This document shows positions 1 through 5,680 of a stretch of DNA of 5,701 nt, piece by piece. The notes beneath the pieces are model-generated. The model worked only from the letters and a program-made list of their open reading frames with translations. It was not told the origin of the DNA and made no database searches. Source of the stretch: an uncultured beta proteobacterium (lineage in GTDB: Bacteria; Pseudomonadota; Gammaproteobacteria; Burkholderiales; Burkholderiaceae_C); the NCBI GenBank assembly GCA_903928325.1, contig CAIYQF010000325.1, positions 1-5,701 on the forward strand, written 5' to 3'. A program made the position numbers and the translations under genes. The stretch's first letter is position 1; every line of letters begins with the position of its first letter.

Positions 1-1097
1 CCGACTTTTTGTGCCGCGTACTAGAGGCGGTGATTGCTGAAGGCGCCACCACCATCAATGTGCCCGACACCGTGGGCTACGCCGTGCCCGAGCTGTATGG
101 CAACTTCATCAAGTCGTTGCGCGAACGCATTCCCAACTCAGACAAGGCGATTTGGTCGGTGCATTGCCACAATGACCTGGGCATGGCGGTGGCCAACTCG
201 CTGGCCGGTGTCAAGATCGGCGGGGCGCGCCAAGTGGAGTGCACCATCAACGGTCTCGGTGAGCGCGCGGGCAACTGCAGCCTGGAAGAGGTAGTAATGG
301 CGGTCAAAACTCGGCGCGATTACTTTGGCTTGGACCTTGGGATCGACACCAAGCACATCCTAGCGGCCAGCCGCATGGTCAGCCAGACCACGGGTTTTGT
401 GGTGCAGCCCAACAAGGCGGTGGTGGGTGCCAATGCTTTTGCCCACGCCTCGGGCATTCACCAGGACGGTGTGCTCAAAGCGCGCGACACCTACGAAATC
501 ATGCGCGCCGAGGACGTGGGCTGGAGCGCCAACAAGATCGTGCTGGGCAAGCTCAGCGGGCGCAATGCATTTAAGCAGCGCCTGCAGGAGCTTGGCGTGC
601 AGCTTGAGAGCGAGGCGGAGATCAATGCCGCCTTTGCCCGCTTCAAGGAGCTGGCTGACCGCAAAGCGGAGATTTTTGACGAAGACATTCTTGCGCTGGT
701 GAGCGATGACAGCGTCTCTCAAGATAAAGAACTGTACGGTTTCGTTTCTCTGTCCCAACATAGCGAGACCGGCGAGCGTCCCCATGCCGCAGTGGTGTTT
801 ACCAGCGCCGGCCAGGAAGTCAAGTCCGAGTCGGATGGCAACGGTCCGGTAGACGCATCGCTCAAGGCGATCGAGACGCATGTGCAAAGCGGCGCTGAAA
901 TGGTGCTTTACTCGGTCAACGCCATCAGTGGTTCTACCGAGAGCCAAGGTGAGGTGACGGTACGCCTGCAAAACAGCGGTCGGGTGGTCAACGGTACAGG
1001 TTCGGATCCAGATATCGTGGTCGCTTCGGCCAAAGCTTATTTGAGCGCACTCAACAAGCTTCAAAGCAAGGCCGACCGGGTGGCTGCACAGGGGTAA
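1..1097 (+). CDS. leuA: 2-isopropylmalate synthase, 3' part (5' end outside window)
   Basis: Condenses 2-oxoisovalerate with acetyl-CoA to give 2-isopropylmalate, the first committed step of leucine synthesis, in the cytoplasm. The reading frame is already open at the left edge (codons from base 3 read Asp-Phe-Leu-Cys-Arg), so the TTG at 9 is an internal Leu and not a start. Visible in the TIM-barrel part are VPDTVGYAVP, the metal-binding HCHND motif (bases 162-176) and NGLGERAGNCSLEE, followed by the linker region with ASGIHQDG and GKLSGRNAF. The last ~120 residues match the C-terminal LeuA regulatory domain, which in the family binds leucine for feedback inhibition. About 362 residues are present; full-length proteins of this type are about 510, so roughly 150 N-terminal residues, including the first metal-binding Asp, lie outside. 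Stop is TAA at 1095-1097. No clear terminator hairpin follows in the 99-nt gap to the next gene. Assignment is very secure. Confidence 0.96.
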   Translation, partial: DFLCRVLEAVIAEGATTINVPDTVGYAVPELYGNFIKSLRERIPNSDKAIWSVHCHNDLGMAVANSLAGVKIGGARQVECTINGLGERAGNCSLEEVVMAVKTRRDYFGLDLGIDTKHILAASRMVSQTTGFVVQPNKAVVGANAFAHASGIHQDGVLKARDTYEIMRAEDVGWSANKIVLGKLSGRNAFKQRLQELGVQLESEAEINAAFARFKELADRKAEIFDEDILALVSDDSVSQDKELYGFVSLSQHSETGERPHAAVVFTSAGQEVKSESDGNGPVDASLKAIETHVQSGAEMVLYSVNAISGSTESQGEVTVRLQNSGRVVNGTGSDPDIVVASAKAYLSALNKLQSKADRVAAQG

Positions 1098-1141
1098 TGG
1101 CATCTTTTCGCTAATTTGCTTCATGTTTCTGGCGCAAGTGT

Positions 1142-1170
1142 TTGATTTGTGTGGATTTTTTGATTAAACT
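1142..1170 (+). promoter_or_regulatory. candidate sigma70 promoter for the pbpG-like gene
   Basis: A TTGATT (1142-1147) and a TAAACT (1165-1170) are separated by exactly 17 nt. Each matches the sigma70 consensus at 4 of 6 positions. Transcription would start near 1177, about 20 nt before the first possible start codon at 1197. It sits in the only A+T-rich part of the leuA-pbpG gap. Read-through from leuA cannot be excluded, since no terminator is visible between the genes. Seen by eye only. Confidence 0.4.
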
Positions 1171-1196
1171 CACGCAGCGTCCACAATCCTTAGGAA

Positions 1197-2261
1197 GTGG
1201 TGATCATCCAGTTTGTAATCCCGTTGGACTTTAAATTGCATAAATTTTTCTTTCCTGTTTTCGTGCTATTGGCCTCGGTTGCCTTGTCCGGTGTTGGCCA
1301 TGCGCAAGAAGGCGCTACGAGCAAGAAGGCCCACGCAAGCCTGAATGCCAAAAAGCGTGTTGCCTTAGCTGCGGTTAAGCGCAAGCAACTGGCCGGGACG
1401 GTGCTTGCGTCTAAGCCGTCGTTTGGCGAAGTTGCGGGTCTGCATGCATCGCCTGATGCTTTGGCGCTGAAGTCGAGTGTCGCTTTTGTTATCGATCAAG
1501 ACACCAAAGAGGTTTTGCTGCACAAGAACGAGCTCGTTGTGCTGCCGATAGCGTCCATTACCAAGTTGATGACCGGTGTCTTAATCAGCGAGGCCAAGTT
1601 ACCTATGGATGAGATGATTGCGATTTCGCAAGCCGATGTGGATACGGAAAAAGGAAGTCGATCAAGATTGAACGTCGGCACCCAGCTATCGCGAGGGGAA
1701 TTGTTACATTTGGCGCTGATGTCCAGCGAAAACCGTGCTGCCCACGCCCTGGGGCGCACGTTCCCAGGCGGTTTGGCGACCTTTGTGGGCCTGATGAACG
1801 CCAAGGCCAATGCTTTGGGTATGTTTGCCACCAGTTACGTTGAGCCAACGGGGCTGTCCAGTAAGAACCAGTCCAGTGCAAGGGATCTTGCAACCTTGGT
1901 GAACTATGCGTACGGCGACGCCACGTTGCGTGAGCTCTCAACGTCGCCAGGTTACCAAGTTGGGGTCGGTAAGAAAACCTTGCAGTTCAACAATACCAAC
2001 CGCTTGGTAAAGAGCCCTGATTGGGATATTGGCCTGCAAAAGACCGGTTACATCTCAGAAGCTGGGCAGTGTTTGGTCATGCAGGCTAGGGTAGCTGGGC
2101 GCAAAATCATCATGGTATTCCTTGATTCGGCGGGCAAGCTCAGTCGTATTGCGGATGCGGAGCGCGTGCGGCGTTGGGTGGAATCCAATTCGGTTAACTC
2201 TCCCAAGATTTCGCCGCTGGCCCATTTGTCGGGGACATCGTCGCTGGTTGTTGCCAATTAA
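1197..2261 (+). CDS. pbpG: D-alanyl-D-alanine endopeptidase (PBP7-type, S11 family)
   Basis: A low-molecular-weight penicillin-binding protein acting in the periplasm, where PBP7-type enzymes cut D-Ala-meso-DAP cross-links in peptidoglycan. All three active-site motifs are present in order (numbered from the GTG at 1197): SITK at 120-123 with nucleophile Ser120, SEN at 177-179, and KTG at 282-284. An N-terminal hydrophobic stretch (residues 17-33) ends in GHA|QEG, a good signal-peptidase I site after Ala36. Next comes a Lys/Ala-rich linker (about 40-75) and then the catalytic domain. It is somewhat longer than E. coli PBP7 (about 310). No in-frame ATG occurs before Met125, which lies after the SITK motif, so the start must be non-AUG. 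Candidates are GTG 1197, GTG 1200 or TTG 1236. TTG 1236 has a GGA at 7-nt spacing and would give a textbook 23-residue signal peptide. An in-frame TAG at 1191 bars any earlier start. The endopeptidase rather than carboxypeptidase call is by overall resemblance. Confidence 0.9.
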   Translation: MVIIQFVIPLDFKLHKFFFPVFVLLASVALSGVGHAQEGATSKKAHASLNAKKRVALAAVKRKQLAGTVLASKPSFGEVAGLHASPDALALKSSVAFVIDQDTKEVLLHKNELVVLPIASITKLMTGVLISEAKLPMDEMIAISQADVDTEKGSRSRLNVGTQLSRGELLHLALMSSENRAAHALGRTFPGGLATFVGLMNAKANALGMFATSYVEPTGLSSKNQSSARDLATLVNYAYGDATLRELSTSPGYQVGVGKKTLQFNNTNRLVKSPDWDIGLQKTGYISEAGQCLVMQARVAGRKIIMVFLDSAGKLSRIADAERVRRWVESNSVNSPKISPLAHLSGTSSLVVAN

Positions 2262-2290
2262 GCCTTGAGAGGGCTGCGGCTCAGGTGGGC

Positions 2291-3070
2291 TTAATGCCCT
2301 CTATAGCCAAGTGTTTCAGATATTTGCTGCGCCGTTTCCTTGAGTTTTGGCATCCAGGCGTCGTCCATCCGGCTCGATGGGGACGATATGGATAAGCCGG
2401 CGACCAATTTTTCTTGGTCATCGTAGATTCCAGCTGCCATGCAGCGAACCCCTAGTTCCAACTCCTCGTTGTCATTGGCTTGCCCGTATTGGCGCACCCG
2501 TGCAAGTTCGCGCTCTAAGCTGGACAGGTCCGTAATACTGTTCTTGGTGTGCCCCTGCAGCCCGGTGCGCGTGGCATATGCGCGTATGCGCTGGGGATCG
2601 TCTGCAGCCAAAAAGAGCTTGCCGACGGAGGTGAGGTGCAATGGTGCGCGTCCGCCTATGGCCCGCACCACTTGCATTCCCGAGCGCTCACTGAAAGCGC
2701 GTTCGACGTAAATGATTTCATCTCCTTGGCGCATGCTAAGGTTCACGGGCTGTTGCGTGAGTTTGTGCAGCTCCCGCATGGGTGTGATCGCGGCATCTCG
2801 TACGTTGAGCCGACCTTTAACGAGATTTCCCAACTCCAACAGTCGCATGCCCAGGCGATAGCTACCGGATTGGGGCCTGTCGGCATAGCGCCCTATAACC
2901 AAGTCATTCAAGATGCGGTGGGCGGTCGACGGATGCAGCCCGGCTTTGTCGCTTATTTCCTTGAGGGTCATCGCTTCTTCCCGTGACGCCAATACGTCAA
3001 TGAGGGTGAACATTCTCTCGATGACCTGGACGGACGGGGTTGCAACGCGCGGAGGGTCTTGTTTTGTCAT
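2291..3070 (-). CDS. IclR-family transcriptional regulator
   Basis: A 259-residue DNA-binding regulator. The N-terminal winged helix-turn-helix covers about residues 13-75, with LKEISDKAGLHPSTAHRIL (36-54) as the recognition region. The C-terminal effector-binding domain shows GRAPLHLTSVGKLFLA (140-155) and ELELGVRCMAAGIYD (203-217), which includes the GVRC-x-A signature containing the conserved Cys of the IclR effector pocket. Length is typical. The effector cannot be read from sequence, so I give no gene symbol. The frame is open far upstream (to 3316), but that part overlaps bpt and looks nothing like a regulator. The chosen start, ATG at 3070, fits family N-termini and leaves 20 nt after the bpt stop. 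The alternative ATG at 3091 would add MRQPRAP and overlap the bpt stop as TAATG, suggesting translational coupling. Neither has a strong ribosome-binding site. The gene converges on pbpG with 29 nt between stop codons. Confidence 0.93.
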   Translation of the reverse strand: MTKQDPPRVATPSVQVIERMFTLIDVLASREEAMTLKEISDKAGLHPSTAHRILNDLVIGRYADRPQSGSYRLGMRLLELGNLVKGRLNVRDAAITPMRELHKLTQQPVNLSMRQGDEIIYVERAFSERSGMQVVRAIGGRAPLHLTSVGKLFLAADDPQRIRAYATRTGLQGHTKNSITDLSSLERELARVRQYGQANDNEELELGVRCMAAGIYDDQEKLVAGLSISSPSSRMDDAWMPKLKETAQQISETLGYRGH

Positions 3071-3090
3071 GGGGGCTCGTGGTTGACGCA

Positions 3091-3909
3091 TTATTCTGGC
3101 GATCCGGCTGGAGCGCTGTTGTGTGAGCGACTGGTTGTGCTTTGCGCCTCCGCAGGTGCCACTGAACGGGCCGGCTGTGCGGCTTGCCAGCGACCATCCA
3201 ACAGCAACTGCGCCGGAGCAAAACGCATTTTGTAGTTCATTTTTCGGCTTTGATCGATCCAATAACCCAAGTATAAAAAAGACAAGCGCAAGGTCTGTAC
3301 TTGTTGCAACTGCCAAAGCACGCTGTATGTGCCAAAGCTGGCCTGCTGCTCGGGCTCATAAAAAGTGTAGACGGCAGAAATGGCGTCGTCCAGTATGTCC
3401 AAAATCGACACCATTTTGAGGGCGCCGTAGTGCCCATCGATGCCCGGCTCCCTGAATTCGACGAGACGGGAATTGACCCGACTTTGTAACAAAAATTGGG
3501 TGTATTGGTCTACGCTGTCGTCCTCCATTGCCCCGCCTAAGTGGCGACTGTGCTGGTAGCGTTTGTACAAGTCGTAGTGTTCAGCTACAAAACCCATGCG
3601 CAATACCCTGGTTTGCAGCTTACTGTGTTGCTTCCATGCCCGGCGCTGGCTGCGGTTGGGGGTGAAGCTTGACGCGTCAATACGCAGTGGAACGCAGGCT
3701 TGGCATCCGTCGCAGTGCGGCCGGTAGGTGAACATGCCACTGCGTCGAAAGCCGTCGGCTACCAGGTTCGAATACGTGGAATTGTCAATCAAATGGCTGG
3801 GTGTGGCCACCTGTGAGCGGGCTTTGCGTCCGGGCAGGTAACTGCATTCGTAGGGCGCCGTAGCGTAAAACTGCAGCGCTTTGAGTGGAAGTTCATGGAG
3901 CTGGGTCAT
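3091..3909 (-). CDS. bpt: aspartate/glutamate leucyltransferase (ATE1-related)
   Basis: Transfers leucine from Leu-tRNA to proteins with N-terminal Asp or Glu, creating an N-degron read by ClpS and degraded by ClpAP. It belongs to the arginyltransferase (ATE) fold family but is the bacterial leucyl-transferring branch. The N-terminal ATE domain has the expected cysteines: Cys22 in YECSYLPGR, then Cys66, Cys69 and Cys72 in HCDGCQACVPLR. The C-terminal domain shows YKRYQHSRH (115-123), VYTFYEP (180-186) and YLGYWIDQSRKMNYK (213-227). It has 272 residues. The last ~28 (after GRWQ) are rich in Ala, Ser and Pro and look like a disordered tail rather than a conserved part. It starts 4 nt after the aat stop (TGA-AACC-ATG) with no obvious ribosome-binding site, which points to coupled translation with aat. 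Older annotations may call it arginyl-tRNA-protein transferase (ate). Confidence 0.94.
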   Translation of the reverse strand: MTQLHELPLKALQFYATAPYECSYLPGRKARSQVATPSHLIDNSTYSNLVADGFRRSGMFTYRPHCDGCQACVPLRIDASSFTPNRSQRRAWKQHSKLQTRVLRMGFVAEHYDLYKRYQHSRHLGGAMEDDSVDQYTQFLLQSRVNSRLVEFREPGIDGHYGALKMVSILDILDDAISAVYTFYEPEQQASFGTYSVLWQLQQVQTLRLSFLYLGYWIDQSRKMNYKMRFAPAQLLLDGRWQAAQPARSVAPAEAQSTTSRSHNSAPAGSPE

Positions 3910-3913
3910 GGTT

Positions 3914-4663
3914 TCATATTGCAGACGTGATGAGGGTGTTCCAGCAATGGGGTTCGAATTTCCAGATGGGAGAAGGTTTCAATTGGGCGACTTCCAGATC
4001 AGCAAGAAACTCTATGCGGGTAACAGGCGCAGCCCCCATCCGGGCTAAATGCGGGGTAGCTTGCTGGCAATCAATCTGGGTGACTCCATGGATCTTGCAA
4101 AATGCAACTAGCGCTGCGAGAGCAAGTTTTGAGCCGTCTGGGACCTTAGTGAACATGGATTCACCAAATACTGCGTGGCCGATTGTCACGCAATACAGCC
4201 CTGCGACCAGACGCCCGTCCACCCAGGTTTCAACGCTATGCGCCAAGCCGGCTTCGTACATGTCGATGTAGGCGGCCACCATGGACGGCAAAATCCAGGT
4301 TCCCTTTTGCTTCACGCGGGGTGCTTGGGCGCAGTTGTGAATGACCGTCCCGAACGCCGTATCAAAACGGATTTCACATTGGGGGCTTTTTTGAAACCGC
4401 TGCAGCGTTTTTTTAAACGAGCGGTGAATTTGAAAGTCGTCCACTTTTAGCACCGTCCGTGGATCCGGACTCCACCACAGCACCGGTTGTCCTTCGCTAA
4501 ACCAGGGAAAAATTCCCCTGGAGTACGCCGATTTGAGCGTCAGCACGTCCAATGGCCCGCCCGCAGCAAGTAAACCCGGAGCCATAGATCGTGCGTCGCC
4601 AGCCCGTGTCACCGAAGGAAAGGGGTCGCCTGGAGACAGCCATGTCAGGTCAGAATATTCCAT
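3914..4663 (-). CDS. aat: leucyl/phenylalanyl-tRNA--protein transferase
   Basis: Transfers Leu or Phe from aminoacyl-tRNA to proteins with N-terminal Lys or Arg, making primary destabilising residues for ClpS/ClpAP; cytoplasmic. It has 249 residues (E. coli about 234). Family motifs in order are AYSRGIFPWFSEGQPVLWWS (46-65), GTWILPSM (121-128), AHSVETWVDGRLVAGLY (141-157), GESMF (167-171), QIDCQ (196-200) and HLARMGA (205-211). By motif, Glu168, Asp198 and Gln200 correspond to the catalytic-site Glu156, Asp186 and Gln188 of the E. coli enzyme, a constant offset of 12. The usual DAS after GESMF reads DGS here, a mild variation. The open frame continues upstream to 4909, but that part is the antisense of tRNA-Pro, so ATG 4663 is the start. 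No Shine-Dalgarno-like sequence precedes it. It is the first gene of the aat-bpt-iclR run and divergent from the tRNAs, with 83 nt between. Confidence 0.95.
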   Translation of the reverse strand: MEYSDLTWLSPGDPFPSVTRAGDARSMAPGLLAAGGPLDVLTLKSAYSRGIFPWFSEGQPVLWWSPDPRTVLKVDDFQIHRSFKKTLQRFQKSPQCEIRFDTAFGTVIHNCAQAPRVKQKGTWILPSMVAAYIDMYEAGLAHSVETWVDGRLVAGLYCVTIGHAVFGESMFTKVPDGSKLALAALVAFCKIHGVTQIDCQQATPHLARMGAAPVTRIEFLADLEVAQLKPSPIWKFEPHCWNTLITSAI

Positions 4664-4731
4664 TGAATGGTGTGATGAATATCCGGTCAAAGATTTATGG
4701 GGCTTGAATCGGGGGCTAGGGTGCTGGCGGT

Positions 4732-4737
4732 TAGAAT
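4732..4737 (+). promoter_or_regulatory. candidate -10 element of the tRNA-Pro promoter
   Basis: TAGAAT matches TATAAT at 5 of 6 positions and would start transcription near 4744, only a few bases before the mature tRNA end at 4747. No good -35 box is seen 16-18 nt upstream, where the sequence is G-rich. A TTGAAT at 4704-4709 is 22 nt away, which is too far. The same 83-nt gap must also hold the divergent aat promoter, for which I see no convincing match. Confidence 0.33.
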
Positions 4738-4746
4738 GTGCATCGT

Positions 4747-4823
<77 letters not shown>

Positions 4824-4830
4824 CAATATT

Positions 4831-4861
4831 TGCCAAAGCCTCGTCTTTGGCATTTTTGTTT
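4831..4861 (+). terminator. intrinsic terminator after tRNA-Pro
   Basis: A perfect 8-bp stem, TGCCAAAG (4831-4838) with CTTTGGCA (4845-4852), has a 6-nt loop and is followed directly by TTTTTGTTT. It begins 7 nt after the tRNA-Pro CCA and lies between the two tRNA genes. It should therefore end or attenuate tRNA-Pro transcripts before tRNA-Arg. Confidence 0.85.
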
Positions 4862-4881
4862 CTGGTATTTCGCGTCCACGA

Positions 4882-4958
4882 CTGTCCGTAGCTCAGTTGG
4901 ATAGAGCAACAGCCTTCTAAGCTGTAGGTCACAGGTTCGATTCCTGTCGGACAGGCCA
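4882..4958 (+). tRNA. tRNA-Arg (anticodon UCU)
   Basis: A complete 77-nt cloverleaf with encoded CCA. The acceptor stem CTGTCCG (4882-4888) pairs with CGGACAG (4948-4954); the discriminator is G (4955) and CCA is at 4956-4958. The D-arm is GCTC...GAGC. The anticodon stem ACAGC/GCTGT encloses the loop CTTCTAA with anticodon TCT at 4916-4918. The T-stem ACAGG/CCTGT holds TTCGATT. It reads AGA and AGG, rare codons in high-G+C genomes. tRNA-Arg(UCU) genes are frequent integration targets for mobile elements, and the sequence after this one changes character (see the following region). Confidence 0.98.
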
Positions 4959-5062
4959 AATTTAAGGTTTTAGCGTTCCGCAAACTTCCGGCCTTTCTTG
5001 TTTTCCCTCTGTAAGACTTCATTTTTTAGTGCGCAGTGGTTCGGGTTAGTGTGCCACGTTCC

Positions 5063-5113
5063 GGGGGCATGTGGGGGCATAAATGGGGGCATTAATTGGA
5101 AAATTGGGGGCAT
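5063..5113 (+). repeat. four direct GGGGGCAT boxes
   Basis: Exact copies of GGGGGCAT start at 5063, 5073, 5085 and 5106; three are preceded by T (TGGGGGCAT in copies 2-4 apart from the base before). Start-to-start distances are 10, 12 and 21 nt, close to one, one and two helical turns, so the boxes would face the same side of the DNA. That arrangement resembles a cooperative binding array such as integrase arm sites near a tRNA attachment site. No integrase gene is visible, so the role is inferred. Confidence 0.8.
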
Positions 5114-5350
5114 CTCGAAAAGGCCTGCTTCCCCACTGAAAACGCGTACCGCCTGGGCGCTGCGCCTTGGTGGTGCTGGCCCTGATCGTCTCACAATACA
5201 ACCCCCCATAGGCGGGCCATGAACAGGCCGGGAATGCCGCCGAATTCACCCGCGTGGGGTAGGTCGCTGGGAGTACCTTTTAGGGGGGTGCCCCCACCAT
5301 GGGCGGGTTTATGCCCCCAGCTTCGGCGCCGCTGGCACGGTCGCACCTCA

Positions 5351-5365
5351 TACCCCTAGGGGGTA
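5351..5365. repeat. palindrome TACCCC-TAG-GGGGTA
   Basis: Six-base arms flank a 3-nt centre. Within it CCCCTAGGGG (5353-5362) is a perfect 10-bp palindrome with a central CTAG, a tetranucleotide usually rare in proteobacterial genomes. It could be an operator-like site; no partner protein is known here. Confidence 0.5.
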
Positions 5366-5445
5366 GTTTTCACTTTCCATAAAAATGCTGTGGGCGGTCG
5401 GTCTGGGAATTGCCTTTCCCTAGACTTTTGACCCCCCCTACCCCT

Positions 5446-5466
5446 GGGCGATTCGCCCGGCGGGCG
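5446..5466. repeat. two overlapping perfect palindromes
   Basis: GGGCGA-T-TCGCCC (5446-5458) and CGCCCG-G-CGGGCG (5454-5466) share bases 5454-5458, so they form mutually exclusive hairpins. No T-tract follows, so a simple terminator is unlikely. Confidence 0.5.
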
Positions 5467-5527
5467 TGTGCCCCCAGCTTTGGCGCCATGTGCCCCCGCC
5501 TGGTGGGCTTTGTGCCCGCGTGGTGGC

Positions 5528-5548
5528 GTTCACCGTTCACCGTTCACC
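5528..5548 (+). repeat. perfect triple tandem heptamer GTTCACC
   Basis: Three exact, uninterrupted copies of GTTCACC. It directly precedes the GGCCAC...CCCCC repeat set. It could be a slippage product, a small iteron-like binding array, or part of an element boundary. Confidence 0.85.
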
Positions 5549-5617
5549 TTTTCTATCCCCGCCCTGATGGCCACCCAAATTCCCCCGTCTGTGGCCACTT
5601 CAAAATCCCCCACCTGA
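5545..5617. mobile_element. repeat set resembling an IS21-family terminal end
   Basis: Two clear imperfect direct repeats occur: GGCCACCCAAATTCCCCC (5569-5586) and GGCCACTTCAAAATCCCCC (5593-5611), offset by 24 nt. A third, weaker copy ends in ATCCCCGCCCTGA (5555-5567), compared with ATCCCCCACCTGA (5605-5617). Multiple ~20-bp terminal repeats of this look are familiar to me from IS21-family (istA/istB) ends. TG at 5565-5566 could be an element tip, as IS21 ends begin TG. No istA or istB sequence is inside the window, so the family call is tentative and the element orientation is unknown. Confidence 0.4.
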
Positions 5618-5641
5618 ATTGATCGGGGACAGGGGTTCAAA

Positions 5642-5656
5642 GCCGACACCGTCGGC
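5642..5656. repeat. hairpin GCCGAC-ACC-GTCGGC
   Basis: A perfect 6-bp stem with a 3-nt loop, 31 nt after the GGCCAC...CCCCC repeats. There is no T-tract on either side. Possible protein-binding or RNA structure; function unknown. Confidence 0.5.
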
Positions 5657-5680
5657 ACCTGTTGGCAGGACGCAAGTTCT

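Larger units (their letters stand above)
5288..5497 (-). repeat. four inverted RTGCCCCC boxes, including an 18/20 repeat pair
   Basis: Complement-orientation boxes of the same family occur as GTGCCCCC at 5288, ATGCCCCC at 5311, GTGCCCCC at 5468 and GTGCCCCC at 5490, forming two pairs spaced 23 and 22 nt. The box at 5311 begins a 20-mer, ATGCCCCCAGCTTCGGCGCC (5311-5330), which recurs at 5468-5487 with 18 of 20 bases identical. Together with the four opposite boxes near 5063-5113, they bracket about 430 nt. Confidence 0.7.

Noticed and set aside
360..1124. Long minus-strand frame (254 codons) opposite leuA
   Set aside because: It is fully antisense to a clear leuA frame with all its motifs, and the product shows no recognisable domain; typical shadow frame of G+C-rich coding DNA.
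2260..2302. Bidirectional terminator between the convergent pbpG and IclR genes
   Set aside because: Alternative hairpins can be drawn (CTTGAG/CTCAGG, or AGAGGGC/GCCCTCT with a 21-nt loop), but neither is followed by a T-tract on either strand, so I cannot support it.
2549..2986. Plus-strand frame of 145 codons opposite the IclR gene
   Set aside because: Antisense shadow of a clear IclR-family protein; no domain seen.
3071..3316. 75-82 residue N-terminal extension of the IclR protein
   Set aside because: It overlaps the conserved C-terminal part of bpt in another frame and does not resemble IclR N-termini. Only the 7-residue extension to 3091 remains plausible.
4847..4871. Promoter for tRNA-Arg: TTGGCA at 4847 and TATTTC at 4866
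   Set aside because: The -35-like TTGGCA is part of the terminator stem and the spacing is only 13 nt, too short for sigma70.
5063..5113. CRISPR array
   Set aside because: The repeats are 8 nt with spacers of 2-13 nt, far too short for a CRISPR repeat-spacer structure.
5630..5656. T-arm-like GGGGTTCAAAGCC, a possible tRNA remnant or attachment-site copy
   Set aside because: No pairing T-stem, acceptor or anticodon arm can be built, and it does not match the tRNA-Arg or tRNA-Pro 3' end.
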